The notes: a model not told the origin generated them from the sequence alone. Shown: positions 16,711 through 26,661, counted from the first letter of the stretch. The stretch: 41,359 nt of DNA from Leptospira sp. (GCA_020831715.1 JAFIGA010000245.1:1-41359); one strand, 5' to 3'. Translations and numbers: made by a program.

Positions 16711-17835
16711 TCAGCTATTTAAGGCTTGCTGGGTTGGCTCATGGCGAATCTCTCCATCGTGAGCAATGCAAGTCCCTGCAATGACTTCATCTTCAAAGTT
16801 TAGATTGATTTGCTTGTCTTTCATCAATAACTTCAAGAAATTCAGAATATTTCGGGAGAACATTCTGCTGGCATCACTCGGCATGGTCGAAGGAAGATTG
16901 GAATTTCCAATGATGGATACCCCATTGTGAACGATGGTTTCATTGTCTTTGGTCAATTCACAGTTTCCACCCATGATTGAGGCAAGGTCCACGATCACGG
17001 AACCGGGTCGCATTTCATCCACCATTGCTTTTGTAATTAGAACAGGTGCCTTCTTACCGGGAATCAATGCAGTTGTGATAATGGCATCCGCTTTGGTTGC
17101 AAACTTATGGATAGCGTCAGCTTGACGTTGTTTATAATCTTCTGTTTGTTCTACCGCATAACCACCGGCTTGACTGGCATCGGCAGCACCTTCGACTTCG
17201 ACGAATTTTGCCCCCAAGCTCATAACCTGCTCTTTTACTTCCGGTCTTGTGTCGAATACATCCACCACAGCACCCAGTCTCCTGGAAGTTGCTATGGCTT
17301 GCAAGCCGGCAACACCCGCTCCGATGATTAGCATTCTCGCCGGAGTAATTGTTCCGGCTGCTGTTGTGAGCATTGGAAAAAATCTGCTCATATGGCTTGC
17401 TGCAATCAGAACAGCTTTGTATCCCGATACGGTTGCTTGAGAAGACAGAACGTCCATACTTTGGGCTCTGGTAATTCGCGGAATAGTATCTAGGCTATAT
17501 AGAGTTAGACCTTGGGATACCAATTTTGCAACCTTGTCTTTGTTATAAACCGGTTGAAACAGAGCCATTACAGATTGACCCTTTTTCAATTCTTTGGTAA
17601 CCGATTCTGACGGAAAATGAATACAAGTTATTAAATCACTGCTTGCAAGAATATCTTTTCTGGATTCAATTTTTGCTCCGACAGCCTTGAACTGATCATC
17701 GGAATAATAAGATTTATCACCTGCACCCGATTCAATGGAAACTTCGATTCCAATTTTAGTAAGTGCTTCTACCGTATCAGGAGTAATGGATATTCTATTT
17801 TCAAATTCTTCTTCTTTAATTGCACCTAGTTTCAT
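16711..17835 (-). CDS. pntAA: NAD(P) transhydrogenase alpha subunit, domain I only (PntAA-like)
   Basis: 374 residues. The NAD(H)-binding domain I has RITRAQSMDVLSSQA (~120-134), the transhydrogenase signature, GAGVAG (172-177) for the Rossmann fold, and a lid segment GGYAVEQTEDYKQRQ near 225. Alanine dehydrogenase is related but lacks this signature and lid. In split systems the protein works with a small membrane PntAB and PntB to move hydride between NAD and NADP. Neither is seen in this window: downstream is the NodB lipoprotein, upstream UDP-glucuronate decarboxylase. The partners must be elsewhere, or the protein works alone. Confidence 0.85.
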   Translation of the reverse strand: MKLGAIKEEEFENRISITPDTVEALTKIGIEVSIESGAGDKSYYSDDQFKAVGAKIESRKDILASSDLITCIHFPSESVTKELKKGQSVMALFQPVYNKDKVAKLVSQGLTLYSLDTIPRITRAQSMDVLSSQATVSGYKAVLIAASHMSRFFPMLTTAAGTITPARMLIIGAGVAGLQAIATSRRLGAVVDVFDTRPEVKEQVMSLGAKFVEVEGAADASQAGGYAVEQTEDYKQRQADAIHKFATKADAIITTALIPGKKAPVLITKAMVDEMRPGSVIVDLASIMGGNCELTKDNETIVHNGVSIIGNSNLPSTMPSDASRMFSRNILNFLKLLMKDKQINLNFEDEVIAGTCIAHDGEIRHEPTQQALNS

Positions 17836-17870
17836 TTTTTTGCCTTTTTTCCATATTCAATTGATGGTAA

Positions 17871-18803
17871 TTATATATTATTCTTGAAGTATTCTATTGT
17901 CTTTTTCAATCCATCTTCCAAAGCAACTTTGGGAGAAAAATTCAATTCTTTCTTGGCTAAAGTTAGATCAGGCTTTCTCCTGGTTGGATCATCGGATGGA
18001 AGATCATGATACACTATCTTGGAAGAAGAGCCTGTCATCTTGACGACTTTTTCCGCAAGCTCTTTTACTGTGAACTCTCCATCATTTCCCAGATTTACCG
18101 GACCGGTAAATCCGTCTTTGTTCATCATGGCAATGATTCCATCCACTAGGTCATCCGCAAAACAAAATGATCTTGTTTGTGAGCCATCTCCGTATATAGT
18201 AATATCATTTCCTTGTAGCGCTTGGACGATGAAATTGCTTACCACCCTTCCGTCATCTGCAAGCATCTTAGGTCCATAGGTGTTAAAAATACGAATGACA
18301 CGAATGTCAACCTTATGATTTCTATGATAGTCAAAACAAAGAGTCTCTGCAACTCTCTTGCCTTCATCATAGCAAGAACGAATTCCTATGGGATTTACAT
18401 TTCCCCAATAGGCTTCAGTTTGTGGATGCTCCAAAGGATTTCCATAACATTCGCTTGTAGAGGCTTGTAGTATTCTTGCTCCGACTCTTTTTGCAAGCCC
18501 AAGCATATTCATCATTCCTAAGACATTGGTCTTAATTGTTTTAATTGCATTGGATTGGTAGTGTACAGGTGAGGCAGGGCAAGCCATATTATAAATCTGA
18601 TCCACTTCGAGCTTGATGGGATCGGTAATATCATGGCGAATCAGTTCGAAACGTGGATTGGAAAATAGATGTCCAATATTAACTTTGCGGCCGGTATGAA
18701 AGTTATCGAGACATATTACCTCATTTCCTTCATTCAGCAGTCTTTCGCAGAGATGGGAGCCAATAAAACCGGCTCCTCCGGTGATTAGGATTCTTTTACT
18801 CAT
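17871..18803 (-). CDS. uxs: UDP-glucuronate decarboxylase (UDP-xylose synthase)
   Basis: 310 residues, a full-length extended SDR. NAD-binding [11 protein letters not shown] (8-18); family block [13 protein letters not shown] (71-83); catalytic TSECYG with Thr116/Ser117; [15 protein letters not shown]; Tyr145 and Lys149 in SCYDEGKR. These are features of UXS, which turns UDP-glucuronate into UDP-xylose in the cytoplasm and feeds surface glycan synthesis. Cys119 replaces the more usual Val of TSEVYG. Four bases separate it from the M50-like gene upstream and 35 from the transhydrogenase gene downstream. Confidence 0.9.
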   Translation of the reverse strand: MSKRILITGGAGFIGSHLCERLLNEGNEVICLDNFHTGRKVNIGHLFSNPRFELIRHDITDPIKLEVDQIYNMACPASPVHYQSNAIKTIKTNVLGMMNMLGLAKRVGARILQASTSECYGNPLEHPQTEAYWGNVNPIGIRSCYDEGKRVAETLCFDYHRNHKVDIRVIRIFNTYGPKMLADDGRVVSNFIVQALQGNDITIYGDGSQTRSFCFADDLVDGIIAMMNKDGFTGPVNLGNDGEFTVKELAEKVVKMTGSSSKIVYHDLPSDDPTRRKPDLTLAKKELNFSPKVALEDGLKKTIEYFKNNI

Positions 18804-18807
18804 GGTC

Positions 18808-19740
18808 TTAGGACATTTCAGAATCTTTCTGAATTCCGTCTACCAATTCTCTATTCATGTCTTCCAAGGGATTCCCATTTAGATCCAATCCTTTTGAAAG
18901 AAACCAATCAATCACTTCAGGAGTCAATTCTCCCGGAAACATTTGCTGAGTTTCCGGATTGGCAAAATCTCCGAATCCGCCGAATTCCCTCATTTGACCT
19001 TCTGTTGGATAAGTATGTACTTCTTGTCCACCATGTGCATGATGAATGGAACGAATGAGAAAATTATATATGGTTCCTATACTGATCAGAGACCAAGTGA
19101 TTGCGATTAAATGTCCCAATATCATTACCGAGGGGGGGATAGAATCACCCGAATTGGGGTTATATCCCGTCAGATGATAGGCTAAAATTCCGGCATCAGT
19201 TTGCTGCACCTGATTGGAAAAGTCCGAAAGATCATAGATACTATAGAGTGAGATCGAAGTTCCTAAAAAAACCAGAATCAGAGAAGCAATCCTTTTTCCC
19301 AGAAATGCCGAAACTAATATTCCCACCGACCATGCGATTCCAATATTATACGTGAGATCACCGGCTTTGGAGTATTTCATTGTGATAAAGAATACAACAA
19401 TTCCAAAAAGAATCAATGTTGTTTTGGTATTTTCTCCTTGGAATCCCTTATACAGAAGAATCCCTCCAATGAATGCCGTTCCCAAATAACCGGCTGAAAC
19501 AATAAACAAAAAAGCTCCTTTTACATTGGGAGGAATGGCAATTGTCTCACCTGACTCATTGCCATGAATGACAATATTTTTAACGTCTCCCCCTGTAATC
19601 AGGGCGGCAACAGCATGGCAAATTTCATGCACCAATACCACAAATTCTTTGGTATAGGATAGTATGGGGTGATCCCAAAAAGAAATCAAGCTCAGAAGTA
19701 TAGAAAGAAAAATAGTAAATTGGAGAGCTCTACCGGACAT
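18808..19740 (-). CDS. M50-type membrane metallopeptidase-like protein
   Basis: 310 residues, about six to seven membrane segments in the first ~225 residues. A zinc-binding HEICH motif (His38, Glu39, His42) sits in or next to the second hydrophobic segment, as in the M50B-like group. A candidate third ligand is an Asp in AGDLTYN near 126. The cytoplasmic tail (~230-310) is hydrophilic and contains an HHAHGG cluster. It may be an intramembrane protease, but substrate is unknown. It lies six bases downstream of the PP2C phosphatase gene, so a joint role in envelope stress or sigma-factor control is possible; this is inference from position. Confidence 0.75.
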   Translation of the reverse strand: MSGRALQFTIFLSILLSLISFWDHPILSYTKEFVVLVHEICHAVAALITGGDVKNIVIHGNESGETIAIPPNVKGAFLFIVSAGYLGTAFIGGILLYKGFQGENTKTTLILFGIVVFFITMKYSKAGDLTYNIGIAWSVGILVSAFLGKRIASLILVFLGTSISLYSIYDLSDFSNQVQQTDAGILAYHLTGYNPNSGDSIPPSVMILGHLIAITWSLISIGTIYNFLIRSIHHAHGGQEVHTYPTEGQMREFGGFGDFANPETQQMFPGELTPEVIDWFLSKGLDLNGNPLEDMNRELVDGIQKDSEMS

Positions 19741-19746
19741 GCTTTT

Positions 19747-22131
19747 TTAACTATCGGAACTTTCTTCCTCCGAAACAAGTTCTAAACATACGAAAGTTGT
19801 ATCATCTGTGAGTTCTTTTTCATGCCGAAATTGGTTCAGAGCCTTATTCAAAAGTTGAGGCAATTCATGTGAACGGGCGTTTAGATTTTTTTTCAAGAAT
19901 TGAAAGAGTTCTTCCTCACCAAAAAGACGATCTGATTCTCCAAAAGTTTCGGTCACACCATCGGAATAGAGAATGAGTTTATCCCCCGGTTCCATAACCA
20001 ATTCTTGAGTTGTATAATTGGTATTTAGAATTCCCAAAACTCTCTGCGTCTTACTATGAGTGATCAGGTTCCCATCACTACTGATTTGTATGATGCCCGG
20101 ATGACCGGCATTGATGTATTCAAAATTTCCAGTTTTAAAATTCAGGTATCCTCCCAAAAGAGTCATGAATTCGTTTCCATCGTATTTTTCTTTCAAAAAG
20201 AGATTTACTGTCTCGAAGATTTCCTCCAAGCTTGTCTCTTCTGAAATTAAGTCTCTTACAATTGCTTTTATTGCTGTTACGATATATCCGGTGCCTAATC
20301 CATGACCGGAAACATCACCCAAGAAAAATGCGGCTTTATTCTGCCATAAAGAAACAAAATCAAAATAATCGCCACTGATTTCCACTGCAGGAATAGAAAT
20401 ATAACCAAAATTCAATCTTGGAGATGCGGGTTCATCAATTAGATTTAGAGTATGATCCAAAACTGAAGCAGTATGAAGTTTTCTAATAATTTTTTTCTTT
20501 TCGATTTCGTCAGCTAGCAGAGCATAATTGTCCAATAGCATGGAAGCAAGACGACTTACTTCTCGAATGTACCGCAATTCCCCGAGACTAAAATTCTGTT
20601 TATTGATTTTTTCACCTATAAGAAGAATCGCCTTATTTTGCTTTTCCAACTGAAGATCTTTGATAGGGAAGGCTATCTGAATTCCCATACCTGTCAAGTA
20701 GCTATGCAAATTTTCTCTGAAGCCTACACCATAAGCCAGATGTGATGTGACTGTTATCTCTTTGGATTCCATAAAAAATTTCCAAATGTCGGAGTCTTTG
20801 GAAATTCTTGTAAAATTAATATTTCTCATGTCACTTCCCATGAACTGGTCACTGGGGAGTAGGAGGAGAATTTTATTCACCTTTAGAGTTTCCATCATAC
20901 TTTTATTGATGGATCCCACTACCATTTTCATCGCTATGGGAGAAGATATGAGATTTCCAATCATCTCCAAGCTTTTGGATAGATTTTCATTCCGCTTGAA
21001 ACTATAATAGTTCACAAAGGATCGAATATACGACTTCAACTGGATAGAGTAAATGATTGTGATAAATAAGAAGAAATAATTGAAATAGTTTTCATTCTTA
21101 AATAAATTGAAAGGAGAATAAAAATTCAAGAAAGTAAGTAAAATTATGTAAGTTCCAACTATTAAAGTAACTTGGATAAATGTAATAATTGTTGGATTAA
21201 AAAAAATCTGAGCCGGTATCAAGCTGTATCTATAAGTTCCGTAAATGAAGCTAACAAGGAATATCAGGAATAGAAATAAAAAAATAACTCTGGGATACTC
21301 CATCAAGTATAGTGCATCAGAGCTTAATACAGAAAAAGGAATTAGTAAGAGAACAACCAGCGAAACAAGAAGACTTAACTTTCTTTTTAAAATAAAACTC
21401 TGTTGATCATATCGAAATATATCATAAGCTATGGAAAGCATTGCTATGATGATAGATATAGAGGAGAAAACCAATCCTATAGTTCCGAGATTGGTCAAGA
21501 CCGAGTAATTGTTTGTTTCAGTTTCGGCAATGAAACCCGCAAGACTTGCCAAGATTAATTGGGGAATAATCCACTTTGTCTGGATTTCTTTCCCTCGGAA
21601 TCTAAACGAAAGATTGAATAGGCTAAAGCTTGTAAAATACAAAGAAAACATCAGGTAAAAATGATAGCTTTCAAAGGCAAGGAACAAAAAATTCGCAAGA
21701 ATTATGCTCGAACTCGCTATGAAAAATAAGAATATATAAAGGTCTCTAATATAGTAAAAAAACCAAATTGCGACAACAAAAGCAATCAATGACATGAGGA
21801 TATCCGAGAAAAAGTATCCTATGATTTTCATTTTTTTGATGTGCATGAAGAAGAATCTTCCTATTTGAAAATTTTCGTATTTATCGTAGATTCTCACCTC
21901 ATGTTCCGCGAAACTAAATTTAGAATTTAAGTCTTTTGCAAATTCTATATCTTCGAGGGAAAGCTTTTGTCCCCAAAATTCTCTGTACTCAGGGTTAACA
22001 TTTACAACCAAACCATTGGGGTTGTAATATACGGGGAGTCTAAATATATCTTTTTGGACTCCAATAAGTATTCCAATCACAACAATGAAGAAAAGTATAG
22101 TCGATCCCAATACGATTAGTATATCTTTCAT
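19747..22131 (-). CDS. membrane-bound PP2C (SpoIIE/RsbU-type) phosphatase with GAF-like domain
   Basis: 794 residues. Segment order: one N-terminal helix, an extracytoplasmic loop (~30-100), about eight membrane helices (~105-365), a GAF-like domain (~385-535), and a PP2C domain (~565-785). The metal-binding aspartates are in place: EISGDYFDF (Asp588), GDVSGHG (Asp606), YSDGVTE (Asp724) and TDDTT (Asp776/777). Such proteins usually dephosphorylate an anti-sigma-factor antagonist in a partner-switch pathway. The gene overlaps the upstream pseudophosphatase gene by 4 nt (ATGA), so the two are translationally coupled. No anti-anti-sigma gene is seen in the window. Confidence 0.88.
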   Translation of the reverse strand: MKDILIVLGSTILFFIVVIGILIGVQKDIFRLPVYYNPNGLVVNVNPEYREFWGQKLSLEDIEFAKDLNSKFSFAEHEVRIYDKYENFQIGRFFFMHIKKMKIIGYFFSDILMSLIAFVVAIWFFYYIRDLYIFLFFIASSSIILANFLFLAFESYHFYLMFSLYFTSFSLFNLSFRFRGKEIQTKWIIPQLILASLAGFIAETETNNYSVLTNLGTIGLVFSSISIIIAMLSIAYDIFRYDQQSFILKRKLSLLVSLVVLLLIPFSVLSSDALYLMEYPRVIFLFLFLIFLVSFIYGTYRYSLIPAQIFFNPTIITFIQVTLIVGTYIILLTFLNFYSPFNLFKNENYFNYFFLFITIIYSIQLKSYIRSFVNYYSFKRNENLSKSLEMIGNLISSPIAMKMVVGSINKSMMETLKVNKILLLLPSDQFMGSDMRNINFTRISKDSDIWKFFMESKEITVTSHLAYGVGFRENLHSYLTGMGIQIAFPIKDLQLEKQNKAILLIGEKINKQNFSLGELRYIREVSRLASMLLDNYALLADEIEKKKIIRKLHTASVLDHTLNLIDEPASPRLNFGYISIPAVEISGDYFDFVSLWQNKAAFFLGDVSGHGLGTGYIVTAIKAIVRDLISEETSLEEIFETVNLFLKEKYDGNEFMTLLGGYLNFKTGNFEYINAGHPGIIQISSDGNLITHSKTQRVLGILNTNYTTQELVMEPGDKLILYSDGVTETFGESDRLFGEEELFQFLKKNLNARSHELPQLLNKALNQFRHEKELTDDTTFVCLELVSEEESSDS

Positions 22132-23393
22132 TTAAGGTGCATCCTCATAAATTGGTTGCCCCTATAATCGAAAATTATTGGATAAGATTCTTTTTCCACG
22201 ACATTTTTCCAGCCCATGGAAGCTAGAACTTGATTGGGATTTTTTTCCGATGAAACTCGAAACATAGCCCCCATATTCAGTATTTCTAATTTAAAATTGG
22301 GATGAATTTTTACAATTAAGTATCCATATTTATCCTTCCATTCAGATTTCTTAAAAGTCTGAACAATCATTTCTTTTATCTCGACAAAAGATTCGGTCTT
22401 CTTTTTTTTGATCCTCGAATACAGCAAACCTTGAATGTATGAATGAATGAGCCCGGCACTACGAGAAGGCCCACCCGCCGCCAAGGCTAGGAAATTCCAT
22501 GCAGAATCGGATGTCTGGAAAAATTCAATGATCATGGTGGGTAAGTTATCGGTAATTTTTATTTCAACTCCGGGAATGACGGGAGGTGTGGTTTTTTGAA
22601 GAGTTCTTTGGATTCGCTTAGCCGATTCTTCTTCCAGTCTGTATTTCATGTTTTCCACAATCTGAGTGGAAAGATTTTGGTTGTGAATCACAAGGGCACA
22701 TTGCCCACTTAAAAGATTTAATTGTTGTTTTGCTTCTTTATCGGGAATGGATGATACGGCAAGAAACCCAAAAACTTTTTCTCGCAGTATAAATGGAATT
22801 ATGAAATCGGCTCGAAGAGCAACAAAATCCTGATTGATGTCAGGATTTTCGGAAGTTTCCGAAATATCTACACTTTCCTTTTTATCCAAAAGATATAGTA
22901 TCAAATGATTCATGGAAGTATTGTTTTCTCTTGTGTGAATCTTTTTTTGTCTTCCTCGATTATAATTGTAAATATCAAATGTTCCGTCTTCAAGGAGGAT
23001 TCCCAGTTTCCCCGATTCAGAGCCGGATATCTTTACCATATCAGGGAATACGGACTTAATCAAAGAATTTATATCAAATCTTTTGTAAGCAATTCTCGAC
23101 ACAGAAGGATCGTCTGCAAGGTATTCTGATAAAAATTTATGTTTGAGATAGTTCGCTAAAAAATCAAAACTTGGTAGTAAAAATAAAATAGCGACAGTTA
23201 ATGTGAAAATCATTGCCACAACAGATCGAAACCCAATATTGCTTGGGATATAATGAATAGAGATAAAGTATATGAAAAATGATGCAACTAAGAAGGCAAG
23301 CCTTACCAGACTCATTATCAAAACTCTTTTGATAAAAAAACCGGAAGGAATGATAGCTTCTAGGAATTTACGAGAATTTTTTGGGGTTTTCAT
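22128..23393 (-). CDS. membrane GAF protein with degenerate PP2C domain (pseudophosphatase)
   Basis: 421 residues: two membrane helices (~25-47, ~55-78), a GAF-like domain (~100-240), then a region that begins like a PP2C/SpoIIE linker (ESAKRIQRTLQ, ~256-266) and keeps the overall strand order. The catalytic blocks are gone: where the neighbour has EISGDYFDF this has TMIIEFFQT, and where it has GDVSGHG this has AAGGPSR. The C-terminus ends soon after IIFDYRGN, so the last two metal Asp blocks are also absent. All four metal-ligand positions are therefore lost. I infer a regulatory partner of the active PP2C encoded next, with which it overlaps by 4 nt. It also overlaps argJ by 4 nt. Confidence 0.75.
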   Translation of the reverse strand: MKTPKNSRKFLEAIIPSGFFIKRVLIMSLVRLAFLVASFFIYFISIHYIPSNIGFRSVVAMIFTLTVAILFLLPSFDFLANYLKHKFLSEYLADDPSVSRIAYKRFDINSLIKSVFPDMVKISGSESGKLGILLEDGTFDIYNYNRGRQKKIHTRENNTSMNHLILYLLDKKESVDISETSENPDINQDFVALRADFIIPFILREKVFGFLAVSSIPDKEAKQQLNLLSGQCALVIHNQNLSTQIVENMKYRLEEESAKRIQRTLQKTTPPVIPGVEIKITDNLPTMIIEFFQTSDSAWNFLALAAGGPSRSAGLIHSYIQGLLYSRIKKKKTESFVEIKEMIVQTFKKSEWKDKYGYLIVKIHPNFKLEILNMGAMFRVSSEKNPNQVLASMGWKNVVEKESYPIIFDYRGNQFMRMHLK

Positions 23394-24541
23394 GTAGTGT
23401 AGTATGCATTTTCTTCTACATATTTTTCTGTTAAATCACATCCATAGAATGTTTTTTTATGACTACCTTGTCCCAATTTGCATAGGATATGAATTTCTTC
23501 ATTGGTTTTCAGATATTCAGAAAGTTTGGTTTTAGTTGCTTGATCTGCGTTCTTAACAGGAAGATCACCAAAATATATTTCCAAGTCATCATAAGCTATC
23601 GGTTCATCGAAGACTTTACCGATAGCCATAACCAATCTCCCCCAGTTGGGATCTCCACCATAGATTGCTGTTTTCACTAGGGGTGAATTTATTATGGATT
23701 TACCAATTTTATTAGCCTGTAGGGAATCTCTTGCTTTATCTATTTCCAGAATTATGAGTTTAGTCGCACCTTCACCATCCCTTGCTATCATTTTGGATAG
23801 ATCAGTGGATATTTCTAAAAGTATTTTCCGGAATTCATCCGATGGAAGACTCCCTGATAAACCATTCGTCATGACTACAACAGTATCCGATGTGGATGTA
23901 TCCGAATCGATAGAAATACAATTGAAACTATCGTCCACTACAGACTTGAGATCAGCTTGAAGATCTCCTTCCGTGTGAAAATCCGATATAATATAAGCTA
24001 GCATTGTTGCCATATTTGGTTCAATCATTCCGGCACCCTTCGCAATTCCGTAGATCATACCTTCCTTGCCATTCCTTTGGATCATTCGTTTGGAAATTTT
24101 TTTGCGCGTATCAGTAGTCATGATCGCCTCAGCAACCTCTTCAAGATTCCCGGGACGAAGTTTGGATTGGGAGATCTCACAAGCATTCAAAATTTTATCT
24201 ATTGGTAGAGGAACACCAATCACTCCGGTTGATGAGGGAAGGACTAGGCCGGGTTCTATGTTCAATGATTTTCCGATGGCTCTGCAGATAGCCCTTGAGT
24301 CTTCGACTCCCTTAGCTCCCGTCGCTACATTGGAATTCTTAGAGTTGATTACAATTGCCTGGAGTTTTCCATCTCTAATATGTTCTCGTCCTACAATGAC
24401 CGGAGCTCCCGGATAGTTGTTTCTGGTAAAAACCGCCGCCGCTTGACAGACTACTTCTGAATAGATCAAGGCGAAGTCCGGCGTATCGTCTTTTATTCCT
24501 ATATTGATTCCAAATGAATGAATTCCTTGTGGGTATTCCAT
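23390..24541 (-). CDS. argJ: bifunctional glutamate N-acetyltransferase / amino-acid acetyltransferase ArgJ
   Basis: 383 residues. It moves the acetyl group from N-acetylornithine to glutamate (and may use acetyl-CoA) in arginine synthesis, in the cytoplasm. The self-cleavage site is in KGAGMIEPNMATML, with Thr179 as the new N-terminal nucleophile of the beta chain. GIKDDTPDFALI at the N-terminus and a final NAYYTT are also typical. Length is about normal. The stop codon overlaps the start of the pseudophosphatase gene (ATGA), an odd joining of biosynthesis and signalling genes. No other arg genes are in the window. Confidence 0.95.
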   Translation of the reverse strand: MEYPQGIHSFGINIGIKDDTPDFALIYSEVVCQAAAVFTRNNYPGAPVIVGREHIRDGKLQAIVINSKNSNVATGAKGVEDSRAICRAIGKSLNIEPGLVLPSSTGVIGVPLPIDKILNACEISQSKLRPGNLEEVAEAIMTTDTRKKISKRMIQRNGKEGMIYGIAKGAGMIEPNMATMLAYIISDFHTEGDLQADLKSVVDDSFNCISIDSDTSTSDTVVVMTNGLSGSLPSDEFRKILLEISTDLSKMIARDGEGATKLIILEIDKARDSLQANKIGKSIINSPLVKTAIYGGDPNWGRLVMAIGKVFDEPIAYDDLEIYFGDLPVKNADQATKTKLSEYLKTNEEIHILCKLGQGSHKKTFYGCDLTEKYVEENAYYTT

Positions 24542-24589
24542 CCTTCTAAGAAAATTAGAATGGTGAATTCTTGAAAAGAAAAAAATATT

Positions 24590-25939
24590 TCACTCCATCG
24601 AAATACGAAATATTGTTCCACCGGTCGGGTTGGGTAGGACTTGAATATCCCAATCATGAAGTTTACATATATGTTTAACTATGGAAAGTCCCAACCCGGT
24701 ACCGCCTTCTTTTCTGGATCGATTCGAATCAACTCGATAGAATCTTTCAAATATTCTATCCACGTCCTGAGCCGGAATTCCCATACCTTCATCAATAAAT
24801 TCTAGAATTTTATTTTGTCTATACACTATCTTAATTTTCTTACCATCGGGAGAATAGTTAGATGCATTAGAGACTAGATTGATAGTAAGATGTTCCATTA
24901 GCACTATGTCGGCTTTGATTAGTACATCTTTGGGGATGTCAATTTCCAGGGTTTGATTTTTTTTGTTTAAAATAGAAATCAGGGAAGCACAGATATTCTC
25001 AGTCGAATCGAGTAGATTGAATTCTTCCATAACGGCAAGACTGGATGGATTTTCGAGCTTGGAAATTGTCATCATATCCTCAATAATCCTTATCATCCGA
25101 TCTGTGTTTCTTAAGATAGCATCCAAAAATTTCTTTTCTTGGCTCCCTTCTTTTACTCCCAGTTTGGATTCCAAAGTTTCCGCGAATCCTTTTATGGATG
25201 TAATTGGTGTTTTTAATTCATGAGAAGCATTTTGGAAGAATTGTTCTCTGATAATTTGATTTTGTTTATCTTCCGTTATATCTAGTACAACACCCAAATA
25301 GATATAAACATAATCATCGGATCTTAGGGGATAGATATGCACGTTCAGGAAATGATTCCCAATTGTTATCGTAGACTTTTTTTCAATTCTTTCTTGGATT
25401 GCTTCCAAGACCATGAATTTTACTTCAGGGTAAATATGGGCATCATCTAAACTCAAAGACTGTGAATTAGGTCGTATTAAGGAAGGATGGAGGCTTTGGT
25501 TTTGAAATAATATTTTTCGATTCAAATCTACTGCGAAAACTCCTTCTTTTAAATTCTGGAGTAGGGTATTGAATTTTTCTTTTTCCAGAGTGAGATCAAT
25601 GAATTGGGTCTTGAGTCTTTTCGCCATACCATTGATGGACTCTGTCATTTTTGCCAATTCTCGAATCTCCGGTGTCAGAAGTTCTGTTCCAAAATCACCC
25701 GCATTGATTTCATCTGTTTTCTTCTCGACTTGTTTAAGTGGGAGGATTACTATCTGGGCAATTGAATAGGAAATATAGAAAGATCCAAACATTGCCACCA
25801 TGAAATAAAATGAAAACAAAAGAATCCGTAAATCAGGGTTGATAATCGAATCTAGATATAAAACCCCAACAGCTGTAATCATTAAGAATAATAGAAAAGC
25901 CCAGTTGCTTAAAAGTAGGGTTGAGAAAAAGCTTCGCAT
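24590..25939 (-). CDS. phoR: sensor histidine kinase, PhoR-type
   Basis: 449 residues. Two membrane helices (~11-30, ~38-60) with almost no periplasmic loop, HAMP (~62-115), PAS (~125-225), HisKA with FFQNASHELKTPITS (His240), and HATPase with NLVSNASNYSPDGK, DEGMGIP, FERFYR and GTGLGLSIVKHI. The small sensor loop and PAS are like PhoR, which senses through the Pst/PhoU system, but no pst or phoU genes are nearby. It starts 6 bases after the response-regulator gene. Confidence 0.85.
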   Translation of the reverse strand: MRSFFSTLLLSNWAFLLFLMITAVGVLYLDSIINPDLRILLFSFYFMVAMFGSFYISYSIAQIVILPLKQVEKKTDEINAGDFGTELLTPEIRELAKMTESINGMAKRLKTQFIDLTLEKEKFNTLLQNLKEGVFAVDLNRKILFQNQSLHPSLIRPNSQSLSLDDAHIYPEVKFMVLEAIQERIEKKSTITIGNHFLNVHIYPLRSDDYVYIYLGVVLDITEDKQNQIIREQFFQNASHELKTPITSIKGFAETLESKLGVKEGSQEKKFLDAILRNTDRMIRIIEDMMTISKLENPSSLAVMEEFNLLDSTENICASLISILNKKNQTLEIDIPKDVLIKADIVLMEHLTINLVSNASNYSPDGKKIKIVYRQNKILEFIDEGMGIPAQDVDRIFERFYRVDSNRSRKEGGTGLGLSIVKHICKLHDWDIQVLPNPTGGTIFRISME

Positions 25940-25945
25940 TCAAAA

Positions 25946-26647
25946 TTATGCTTCCCTAAATCGGTAGCCTATTCCTCTAATTGTTTCCAATTTTTCTTTT
26001 TCATCCAACAATTTATCGCGCAACCTTTTAATGTTCACATCTACAGTTCTATCTGTAACAAATACATCTTTACCCCAGATCCGATCCAATAGCTTGTCTC
26101 TGGAAAATGCGACGCCGGGATTCGACATGAAAAGATAAAGTATTTTATATTCAATCAATGTTAGTTCGATTTCGCTATCATTCACATAAACCTTGTGAGC
26201 GGTGGCATTTAGATGAATTTTTCCATGAGTAATACTAATCATTTTGTCCAATTCTTCTTGGAGATTGGCTCTTCGCAGAGCGGTTCTTACTCTAGCTGTT
26301 AGTTCACGAATGGAGAATGGTTTTTTAATATAATCATCTGCACCGAGTTCCAGACCCAGCACCACATCTGTTTCTCCGGTTTTTGCTGTAACCATAATTA
26401 CAGGTATATGGGAATAGGCTTCTTTGATTTTTTTGCAAAGATCCATTCCTCCAATCCCGGGAAGCATGAGATCAAGTATAATTAGATTGGGTTGAAATCG
26501 TTCCACTTTGGAAAGAACCTCAAGACCGTTGTGGCAAGCATCAACTCGGTAGCCTTCACCTTCTAGATTCACTTTGATTAGATCAGCTATATCTTCTTCG
26601 TCGTCAACGACCAGAATTCTATAATTTGCTGCCTTTGTTTTGCTCAC
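25946..26647 (-). CDS. phoB: OmpR/PhoB-family response regulator
   Basis: 233 residues. Receiver domain with DDEED (acidic pocket), phospho-acceptor Asp59 in ILDLMLPG, Thr in MVTAK and Lys109 in KKPF, then a winged-helix DNA-binding domain (~135-230) ending in TIRGIGYRF. GTG start at 26647 with AGAGG upstream. PhoB is a reasonable label given the PhoR-like partner, but the target genes cannot be told. A sigma70-like promoter candidate lies just upstream. Confidence 0.85.
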   Translation of the reverse strand: MSKTKAANYRILVVDDEEDIADLIKVNLEGEGYRVDACHNGLEVLSKVERFQPNLIILDLMLPGIGGMDLCKKIKEAYSHIPVIMVTAKTGETDVVLGLELGADDYIKKPFSIRELTARVRTALRRANLQEELDKMISITHGKIHLNATAHKVYVNDSEIELTLIEYKILYLFMSNPGVAFSRDKLLDRIWGKDVFVTDRTVDVNIKRLRDKLLDEKEKLETIRGIGYRFREA

Positions 26648-26661
26648 AATAGTTTACCTCT

